From NCBI GenBank assembly GCA_020428115.1, contig JAGQNJ010000026.1, positions 1-11,208 on the forward strand: 11,208 nucleotides of DNA, in the 5' to 3' direction. The position numbers were made by a program, and so were the translations under genes. Under the pieces are notes generated by a model. The model saw only the letters and a program-made list of their open reading frames with translations, was not told the origin of the DNA and searched no databases. This document shows, piece by piece, positions 5,745 to 11,208 of this stretch; within the stretch, counting starts at the first letter, position 1; each line of letters starts with the position of its first letter. This DNA is from Candidatus Saccharimonadota bacterium (GTDB lineage: Bacteria; Patescibacteriota; Saccharimonadia; Saccharimonadales; JAGQNJ01).

Positions 5745-7610
5745 TTATCCTCCGCATACCGTTTCACTATATGGTGGTCCGGCACCATACTGTACTCCAC
5801 TTGGACATTCACTGCCTGGCTCTGGGATATTTTGCCACAGAATTGTCGCTGTTGCGGTAAGATATTTGCCTCCACTCAGACTAACTGGGCTTGTAAACGT
5901 ATGGGTTGCGTTGGTCTCAGACCCATTTACAATAAATGAGCCTACATGTGTTTGGCCCTGGCTGTATCCGCTATAAGATCCATCTGTCGCAGCATCGTTG
6001 ATATAGAAATCAAGCTGATAACCAACGACATTTGATGAGCGGAGGGAGTAGCCGTCCGTGCTTGTCTCGGCGCCGTTTGCCTGGAAAGAATAAGTGATAG
6101 TCAGCTGGTCACCAGAGCCGATAGCATTGCTTACGGTTGGATGGTTGAGGTAATAGTTAGCTTGTTCGGCTGGATAGTTTGCGAGTAGGCTATTGAGTGG
6201 ATTTGGCCCTAGATCAAGATCCGGTAGTCCATCATCATCAGAATCAGTTGCTAGGTTAATACCCAGATTGCCGTTACTAAATATTTTGTTATTAATAGTC
6301 GTGACACTAAACACGTCTGTGCCATTGCAGAGATACGTGCCACCATCACCATCATCACATTCCTCCCACGGCACTGCATATATCCTGATGCCGTCGAGCG
6401 TGTTGCCAGCAATTGTATTACTCTGTCCACTCGCTGTTCCGCCGATAGTATGCTTGTAAACACTGTTGACGGTCGCGCAGCTACCACCGCGACTTTCGTT
6501 GACCGTAATACCGGACAACGCGTTACCGTAGCCTGCTTGAGCAGTTCCTGTGGCCGTCGTACCAATGTAGTTACCATATATGGTCGACCGTGTATTATTT
6601 GGACAGCTACTGCCGGTAATTGAGTTTATGTGCAATCCGCTGCCCCCGTTGGCAGATATGATGTTGCGATCTGTCGCATTGGTGCCGCCAATCATGTAGT
6701 TATCAGAGCCTCTGTTGGTTTGTATGCCGTCACCGCCATTACCAAGAGGATTTCCTGCGAGGCTTAGGCCTATAATATTAGCCTTAATTGTAGAGTCGTT
6801 ATAGCTTGTTATGCCGTCAGCAGTATTACCAGAGATAATATTGTGTGTAACAGTAGCCCCGTTACTAATATATACTCCCTCTGTATTCGCGATCGCACTC
6901 ATTCCATCTGCAGACGTACCAATGAGGTTATTCTGTAGGATTCCAGAAGTGTTAATGCCGGTCTGATTACCTGATACCAAGTTGTTCTGTATTACAATCG
7001 TAAGATCCGAACTTGCCAAAATGGCTGTCGATAGACCTGATGTAGCATCTGCAGTTCCATCGGCATTAGTACCAATATAGTTACATTCTATGGTTCCCCC
7101 GCTACCACTCTCTGAGACAATTCCATACACATCATCTGGTGTGTTATTGAGTACGAGCCCCTTGACATTGAGAGCTCCTCCGGTGCTGTATATGCCGGCG
7201 AAAGTGGCATTGGATAGGTCAAGCTCGATACGTAGGGTATGTGTTGTATTGCTGCTTGCGGGCAAAGAGGCGGGGACGAGCGTCCCGCAGCTGCTGTCTG
7301 ACTGAGTCGTTCCGTCAATAGTGAGCTCTTGTGTTATCTCCGGCAGATCTGAGGCGAGCGTGATGGTGTGCAGGCCGGCTCCTGGGATATCAAACTCAAT
7401 AGTATCGGCATCAACATCTCCGTTAGCATCAGTGATGGCCTGGCGAAGACTGCCGGCTCCCGAGTCATTGGTATTGGTTACTGTATATGTTGCGGCACTG
7501 GCAGTATTTGGGTACAGGAGCACAAAGATACTGACAAAACCAGCCAGCGCTGTCCACAGGTATAGAACCGTCTTTATTTTTACCCTCATAGCTTTCTTAA
7601 TTATACTCAT
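5745..7610 (-). CDS. Secreted right-handed beta-helix protein
   Basis: The 621-residue product has a signal peptide (KKAMRVKIK, hydrophobic core about 14-33, cleavage near NTASA at 39). TYTVTNTNDSGAGSLRQAIT (41-60) follows, the opening seen in many secreted parallel beta-helix/CSLREA-type proteins. Residues about 95-450 contain repeated rungs such as NYIGTNADG, NNLIGTSADG, NIIGLSLAGN and NYIGTTATG, each with NxISGN-type turns. This is a pectate-lyase-like solenoid, but no catalytic residues can be named. A DSDDDGLPDLD segment (about 455-470) looks like a calcium-binding loop. A beta-sandwich-like region follows, and the chain ends with QYG (607-609) and YSETVC (614-619). It has no membrane anchor or sorting signal. 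The ATG at 7610 has no clear Shine-Dalgarno; Met8 (7589) is an alternative start. The stop overlaps the next gene in TAATG. It probably acts outside the cell in adhesion or glycan binding. Confidence 0.85.
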   Translation of the reverse strand: MSIIKKAMRVKIKTVLYLWTALAGFVSIFVLLYPNTASAATYTVTNTNDSGAGSLRQAITDANGDVDADTIEFDIPGAGLHTITLASDLPEITQELTIDGTTQSDSSCGTLVPASLPASSNTTHTLRIELDLSNATFAGIYSTGGALNVKGLVLNNTPDDVYGIVSESGSGGTIECNYIGTNADGTADATSGLSTAILASSDLTIVIQNNLVSGNQTGINTSGILQNNLIGTSADGMSAIANTEGVYISNGATVTHNIISGNTADGITSYNDSTIKANIIGLSLAGNPLGNGGDGIQTNRGSDNYMIGGTNATDRNIISANGGSGLHINSITGSSCPNNTRSTIYGNYIGTTATGTAQAGYGNALSGITVNESRGGSCATVNSVYKHTIGGTASGQSNTIAGNTLDGIRIYAVPWEECDDGDGGTYLCNGTDVFSVTTINNKIFSNGNLGINLATDSDDDGLPDLDLGPNPLNSLLANYPAEQANYYLNHPTVSNAIGSGDQLTITYSFQANGAETSTDGYSLRSSNVVGYQLDFYINDAATDGSYSGYSQGQTHVGSFIVNGSETNATHTFTSPVSLSGGKYLTATATILWQNIPEPGSECPSGVQYGAGPPYSETVCGG

Positions 7611-7619
7611 ATATTACCA

Positions 7620-7649
7620 TAAACACAACATATAATATGGTGCTACAAT
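7620..7649 (+). promoter_or_regulatory. Promoter of the dolichol/phytol-kinase-like gene (leaderless type)
   Basis: TAAACA (7620-7625, 4/6 of -35) lies 18 bp before TACAAT (7644-7649), which is part of an extended -10, TGCTACAAT. Only 7 nt separate it from the ATG at 7657. The AGGGG in that gap is 3 nt or less from the ATG and would be too close for normal use. A second -10-like TATAAT (7631-7636) has no good -35. Confidence 0.45.
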
Positions 7650-7656
7650 AGGGGCT

Positions 7657-8307
7657 ATGATTGCAGCGTCTGGCGCCAGTGTAATTGTGTTGTTGTTTCT
7701 GCTGCTAGCCGAAAAATTGCGCGAGCAGAAGAAAATCGCAGGTGAGACTGCTCGTAAGTTTGTTCATATTACTGTTGGTGTATTTGTGGCATCGTGGCCA
7801 TTCTACTTATCGCAGTTTACGATGGTGTGCTTGTCGCTGGCATTTCTGGTCGTAATACTAGTATCTCGTCGGTACCATATTTTCTACGCGATTCACAATG
7901 TATATCGCAAAACTTGGGGTGATGTGCTGTTTCCTATAGGGATAGGTTTAACGGCGGTGCTTGCGTACAATCCCTGGATATTTTCGGCTGCTATTTTGCA
8001 CCTTGCGCTTGCTGATGGAATGGCCGCAATTGTTGGGGAAAAGTACGGCAAGGCACACGCGTATAAAATACTTGGACAGAAAAAAACAATTGAGGGAACT
8101 GCGGTTTTCTACGTTATTTCACTTCTGATCGTTATGATACTTGTATTTTTGGCACCAACAGGGCTTGGGCACGTAGCGCTACCACTACTTTTGTGGCTGC
8201 CACTTATTGCGACGATGGTTGAGAATATCGCTCCGCGTGGTGCAGATAACATTCTGGTACCACTAACCGTGTGCGTGATTCTTAACTCGCTTGTACTGTT
8301 CGGCTAG
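7657..8307 (+). CDS. Dolichol/phytol kinase-like CTP-dependent membrane lipid kinase
   Basis: The 216-residue polytopic protein has about seven hydrophobic helices. It carries the signature of the SEC59/VTE5/DGK1 group: ExxRKxxH (E30, R33, K34, H37), a cytoplasmic RK-WGDVLFPIG segment (84-95), and ADGMAAIVGEKYGK (119-132). The Asp-Gly and Gly/Lys of that last segment correspond to the DPxAxxxGxxxG motif. KKTIEGT (142-148) and VENIAPRGADN (188-198) complete the set. Members use CTP to phosphorylate polyprenols, phytol or diacylglycerol at the membrane. The substrate here cannot be told from sequence. In a cell with limited lipid synthesis, salvage of host-derived isoprenoids or diacylglycerol is a reasonable inference. 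It is divergent from the beta-helix gene (46 bp apart), and its last 26 bp overlap the end of the ATPase gene on the other strand. Confidence 0.85.
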   Translation: MIAASGASVIVLLFLLLAEKLREQKKIAGETARKFVHITVGVFVASWPFYLSQFTMVCLSLAFLVVILVSRRYHIFYAIHNVYRKTWGDVLFPIGIGLTAVLAYNPWIFSAAILHLALADGMAAIVGEKYGKAHAYKILGQKKTIEGTAVFYVISLLIVMILVFLAPTGLGHVALPLLLWLPLIATMVENIAPRGADNILVPLTVCVILNSLVLFG

Positions 8308-10150
8308 CACGAGCTTTTTGCCATGACCCATGGGCACGCAGCGCATTGATGATCACAATAATATCTACAACTTCCTGTATCGCGGCGCCGTAGACTGGAG
8401 CAAAGCGCCCGCTCGCAAATATAAACATCAGGCCGATACTGATAAAAATACCGATCAGTATACTTTGTTTGGCAATCTTGAAAGTTCTTTGGGCGATCTC
8501 GATACTGGTGCTCACGCGACTTAGGTCGTCGAGCATGACCACGACGTCTGCAGATTCACTGGCAGCAGTAGAGCCACGCGCACCAAGCGCAATGCCGACG
8601 TCGGCTGCAGTAAGTACTGGGGCATCATTAACACCATCACCTACGAAGGCAACTGGCTTATGTGCGACATTCTCGATAGCCAGAAGCTTATCGGCAGGCA
8701 GTGCTTCTGCTGTTACATCAGTAATACCGATCTGTTTAGCTATGGCATTTGCAGTCGATTTGTTATCACCCGTCACCATGAGTAAGTGTTTGACCCCAAG
8801 TCGTTTGAGCGCGCTCAGGGTTCCCTTGGCCTCTGGCCGTATCTCGTCCATAAAGCTAATCGAGCCTGCTAGAACACCATCAATTGCCACAAACGACGCT
8901 GTTTTGGTGTAATTTGCTAGCTTAAGTTTTGCTGGTAGTGGAATGCCTTGGTCCTTCATGAAATTGAGCTTGCCCACCAGAACGTTTTTGCGTTCGACCA
9001 CACCACTGACCCCGTAGCCTGGCTTCTCGACAACACCCTTGGTTTTGGGTAGTTTGTATTTGTTTTTGAGCGCTTCGTTGACGATTGCCTTAGCCAAGAT
9101 GTGTGGCGAATTCTGTTCGAGTGCACCAGCTGCTTCCAGGACCTGCTTTTTGCTAAATGAATTGAACGTGCTTACATCGTGCACGATAGGTTCACCTTGC
9201 GTTAGCGTACCGGTTTTGTCAAAACCAACTGTTTGAACTGCTGCTAGACGCTCCAGGGCGCCTCCATTTTTGATGATTACCCCGTGGCGTGCTGCACGAC
9301 TCATACCTGATATGAGTGCTATTGGCGCAGCCAAAATCAGCGGACAGGGTGTTGCTACAACGAGCACCTGCAAAAATCTGAGAACGTCACCAGAGAGTAT
9401 CCACGCGCCACCAGCGATAACGAACGCAATAATAGTAAACGGTACGCTGTAGTGGTCTGCCAGGCGGACAAATGGCGATTGGCTCGAGGACGCCGCTTTA
9501 ACAAGCTGGATAATCTGTTCGTATTGACTATCCTTGGCTGTGTGTAGGGCCTTGACCGTAATTGAGCTATCTACGTTGATAGAACCACTGAGAATTGTGT
9601 CACCGTGTGCTTTATCAAGCGGTAGACTCTCACCTGTAAGGCTTGACTCGTCAAAACTGGAACGGCCTTCCACGATCGTAGCGTCAACAGGTACAACTTC
9701 ACCTGGTTTGATGATGAGCTTGTCGCCTACCTTCACTTGGCCAACTGCAATATCAACAGTTTTGCGCCCGCGTAGTACGTGCGCCTTTTTAGGCGCCCGA
9801 TCGAGCAGGGCAGTAAGCTCGGTTTTGGCCCGGTTCTCGGCGTAATCTTCGAGCGCCTCACCACCAGTGAGCATCAATACAATAATCATGCCCGCCCAGT
9901 ATTCTCCGAGTAGCACTGAGGTGATAATGGCCGTAGCGGCAAGAATATCTACACCGTATTGGCGGTGTTTCAGCGAATCATAGATGTCCTTCAATATAGG
10001 GATAGACGAGAGTAGGGCACTTGCCCCGAGTATGAAGTGTGCATACCGGTCATAACCAGCAATATCTAGTCCTAGCGCAATAATTATGGCGATAATAACC
10101 AAGCCAAAGTGCAGATATTCCCGAAAGAACGCGCGTAACTTATGTATCAT
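8282..10150 (-). CDS. Heavy-metal-translocating P1B-type ATPase
   Basis: The 622-residue protein has all the catalytic parts of a P-type ATPase: the actuator motif TGES (172-175), phosphorylation motif DKTGT (311-315), TGDN (460-463) and GDGVNDAP (504-511). The P1B layout is clear, with about eight membrane helices, four before the actuator, two around residues 233-283, and two at the end (about 563-603, with QEVVDIIVIINAL). No N-terminal heavy-metal-associated domain or His/Cys-rich tail is present. The membrane metal motif is TPCP (267-270) instead of CPC or SPC. The nucleotide-domain HP motif reads SPHILAKA (348-355), with His but Ile in place of Pro. Both variants suggest a less-studied subgroup, so the exported metal is not assigned. 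GGGGAGG (10170-10164) is 13 nt from the ATG, a long but possible spacing. It ends inside the 3' end of the convergent lipid-kinase gene. Confidence 0.93.
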   Translation of the reverse strand: MIHKLRAFFREYLHFGLVIIAIIIALGLDIAGYDRYAHFILGASALLSSIPILKDIYDSLKHRQYGVDILAATAIITSVLLGEYWAGMIIVLMLTGGEALEDYAENRAKTELTALLDRAPKKAHVLRGRKTVDIAVGQVKVGDKLIIKPGEVVPVDATIVEGRSSFDESSLTGESLPLDKAHGDTILSGSINVDSSITVKALHTAKDSQYEQIIQLVKAASSSQSPFVRLADHYSVPFTIIAFVIAGGAWILSGDVLRFLQVLVVATPCPLILAAPIALISGMSRAARHGVIIKNGGALERLAAVQTVGFDKTGTLTQGEPIVHDVSTFNSFSKKQVLEAAGALEQNSPHILAKAIVNEALKNKYKLPKTKGVVEKPGYGVSGVVERKNVLVGKLNFMKDQGIPLPAKLKLANYTKTASFVAIDGVLAGSISFMDEIRPEAKGTLSALKRLGVKHLLMVTGDNKSTANAIAKQIGITDVTAEALPADKLLAIENVAHKPVAFVGDGVNDAPVLTAADVGIALGARGSTAASESADVVVMLDDLSRVSTSIEIAQRTFKIAKQSILIGIFISIGLMFIFASGRFAPVYGAAIQEVVDIIVIINALRAHGSWQKARASRTVQAS

Positions 10151-10201
10151 GATTATTTTGGTGCCTCCCCGTAGTCGTTATTATTTTACGTGTTTGGCTC
10201 T

Positions 10202-10207
10202 ATTATA
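10202..10207 (-). promoter_or_regulatory. Probable -10 box for the ATPase gene
   Basis: Perfect TATAAT on the - strand, with start expected near 10195 and a leader of about 45 nt that holds GGGGAGG. No good -35 is visible 16-18 bp upstream. A second -10-like TAAAAT (near 10190) lies downstream. It sits back to back with the promoter of the 10236 gene. Confidence 0.4.
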
Positions 10208-10219
10208 ACAGGGATATTC

Positions 10220-10228
10220 TGATAGAAT
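10220..10228 (+). promoter_or_regulatory. Extended -10 box of the right-end operon (leaderless type)
   Basis: TGATAGAAT is an extended -10 with TAGAAT at 10223-10228. The ATG at 10236 follows after exactly 7 nt, which fits a leaderless transcript. The ATG at 10230 would lie upstream of the transcription start and is therefore unlikely. The -35 region is weak. Confidence 0.5.
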
Positions 10229-10235
10229 AATGCTT

Positions 10236-10613
10236 ATGGTCATATATTATTGTCTGCGCTGGTGGTACAGCGCTGGTTGGCAGTGGGCCTGGCAAGGCGC
10301 AATTGTCAACAGAATACGCTGGTGCATGGAGACCTTTTCTATTGGAGCGCTAGTGCAGACTTGGTTTTCGCCGTATAAACAGACATTTACCGCGACGAGC
10401 AAGGGTTCTATTGGTATGTATTTTCGCGCGTTTATCGACAAGCTGATATCTCGTGTTATTGGGTTTTTGGTGCGCACTGTACTGATACTTACTGGTTTGA
10501 TTTGTAGTATTTTTGCACTTGCCACTGGATTATTACTATTGGTGCTGTGGGGGATTATTCCACTTGCACTACCTGGGTCGCTAATTATGATCGTCATGGG
10601 GGTTGGTCGATGA
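10236..10613 (+). CDS. Conserved-looking small membrane protein of unknown function
   Basis: I choose the ATG at 10236 because the -10 box ends 7 nt upstream; the ATG at 10230 is too close to it. The 125-residue product begins with a Trp/Tyr-rich amphipathic region (CLRWWYSAGWQWAW, 6-19). A segment FSIGALVQTWFSPYKQTF (34-51) follows, then two hydrophobic helices (about 77-97 and 100-121). A pattern of aromatic-rich start, FS..L..T.F.P.+Q and two C-terminal helices recurs, as far as I recall, in CPR genomes beside membrane AAA+/Clp-type genes. I cannot name a function. The stop overlaps the ATG of the next gene (ATGA), so the two products are made together and may form a complex. Confidence 0.75.
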   Translation: MVIYYCLRWWYSAGWQWAWQGAIVNRIRWCMETFSIGALVQTWFSPYKQTFTATSKGSIGMYFRAFIDKLISRVIGFLVRTVLILTGLICSIFALATGLLLLVLWGIIPLALPGSLIMIVMGVGR

Positions 10614-11208
10614 ACGAGCTCAGCTGCAACGTTCACAGTCAACGCGCCCAAAAAGCACGTGTATCGCTTGTATTCGACAATCGCTTTATCCGCTTTCTGC
10701 TTTGGCTATTAACAGTTGGTACTTTTGGTGTCTGGATCTGGCTTGTGTTCATCGAACATATGCCTGCGTCACATATATTGCTGGGCGTAAGTGGTATAAG
10801 TGCGATGTTTTTGTTCTGGTACTACGGTGAGCTCAAAGATCTCAAGCCAACACAACCACTTGATAAGGTAGATGACATATCGGCTGTGCTCAGTAGGCAC
10901 ATACTTGGCAAATTGCGTGATAATACAACGCCCAAGGAACTGGCTGCCATAGTAGCAAAACGACCTGGGGGTATGTTCTTTGGCGCACGCTACGGAATTA
11001 GTCCTGACTTTTTAGCGCACGCTAGCGACGATCCGATTACAATAAAAGGAATCTGGCAACAGGCTCTTGCGCTGTCGGCGCAGACAGGCACAACAGAAGT
11101 CAACTCTGCTGCAGTTGTTGCTGCAATAACCGCCTCGATTCCAAATCATGATATGTACCTGGCGCAATTGCGTGTCGATACCAACGACATATTTGCGGGT
11201 GTCGGCTG
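10610..11208 (+). CDS. Membrane-anchored protein, possibly Clp/AAA+-like, N-terminal part (3' end outside window)
   Basis: The frame opens at the ATG at 10610, which overlaps the previous stop and has GGGGG 7 nt upstream. It stays open to the end of the window, giving at least 199 residues. Two membrane helices (about 27-48 and 53-72) with a short outer loop place both ends in the cytoplasm. The soluble part after about residue 85 is helical: SAVLSRHILGKLRDN (91-105), IVAKRPGGMFFGARYGISPDFLAHA (114-138), QALALSAQ (151-158) and SAAVVAAITAS (166-176). The order of a helix, a short KRPGG turn, and RYGISPDFL recalls the double repeat of Clp N-domains, which would predict AAA+ modules downstream. 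This is a weak, pattern-based suggestion; no Walker motif is inside the window. Translational coupling to the small membrane protein suggests a joint membrane complex. Confidence 0.7.
   Translation, partial: MNELSCNVHSQRAQKARVSLVFDNRFIRFLLWLLTVGTFGVWIWLVFIEHMPASHILLGVSGISAMFLFWYYGELKDLKPTQPLDKVDDISAVLSRHILGKLRDNTTPKELAAIVAKRPGGMFFGARYGISPDFLAHASDDPITIKGIWQQALALSAQTGTTEVNSAAVVAAITASIPNHDMYLAQLRVDTNDIFAGVG

Noticed and set aside
5739..5760. Programmed frameshift joining the beta-helix protein to the LAXTG protein
   Set aside because: The downstream protein has its own full signal peptide and a strong GGAGG before its start, and no slippery run is seen at the junction. Coupled reinitiation explains the arrangement better.
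6250..7100. Repeated rungs in the beta-helix gene as a CRISPR or tandem DNA repeat
   Set aside because: The repetition is at protein level (IGTxADG-type turns) with diverged bases and uneven spacing; there are no identical direct repeats.
1..11208. UGA recoded as glycine or tryptophan
   Set aside because: tsaE, the gene after rny and the 10236 gene all end sensibly at TGA, two of them with ATGA overlaps to the next gene.
1..11208. Prophage, insertion sequence or defence island
   Set aside because: No transposase, integrase, terminase, capsid, restriction, toxin or CRISPR gene is visible on either strand.

Overview
The window looks like a chromosomal segment of a Candidate Phyla Radiation bacterium, most likely Candidatus Saccharibacteria (TM7). 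Supporting this are short, compact genes, a very small TsaB, a tail-fibre-like gene with an N-terminal LPxPGSDxGxWG..LND motif that I associate with this group, several LAXTG/box-type surface proteins, and a membrane-protein pair at the right end of a kind seen in CPR genomes. UGA is used as an ordinary stop (tsaE, the gene after rny, the 10236 gene), so the UGA-to-Gly recoding of Gracilibacteria/Absconditabacteria does not apply. This assignment is inference; no phylogenetic marker such as rRNA is present.

Left part (1-2890, + strand): the end of tsaE overlaps a minimal tsaB (tRNA t6A synthesis). A promoter follows, then rny (RNase Y, membrane-anchored mRNA decay endonuclease) and a tightly linked unknown gene, closed by a strong, probably bidirectional terminator. 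Facing it is a single-RRM RNA-binding protein whose leader can form a helix that hides its own ribosome binding site.

Middle part (3400-4310, - strand): a 60-residue two-helix membrane protein, a tRNA-Pro(UGG) with its own promoter and terminator, and a small secreted membrane-anchored protein. That protein is divergent from a strongly promoted tail-fibre-like gene (4475-5395, + strand).

Surface cassette (5416-7610, - strand): a 621-residue secreted right-handed beta-helix protein without an anchor is translationally coupled (TAATG) to a small LAXTG sortase-type protein. The beta-helix protein and the anchored protein at 3913-4308 share a QYG...YSET(I/V)C box.

Right part (7657-11208): a CTP-dependent dolichol/phytol-kinase-like membrane enzyme converges with, and overlaps, a heavy-metal P1B-type ATPase with an unusual TPCP metal motif. 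Divergent from the ATPase is an operon of a small membrane protein and the start of a larger membrane-bound, possibly Clp/AAA+-like protein that runs off the window.

A recurring theme is that several genes (4308-, 7657+, 10236+) have a -10 box only 7-8 nt from the start codon, suggesting leaderless transcripts, while rny, the RRM gene and the coupled LAXTG gene carry clear Shine-Dalgarno sites. Several surface or secreted proteins in one stretch fit an episymbiotic cell that depends on contact with a host, but no single new system can be proven from this window alone.
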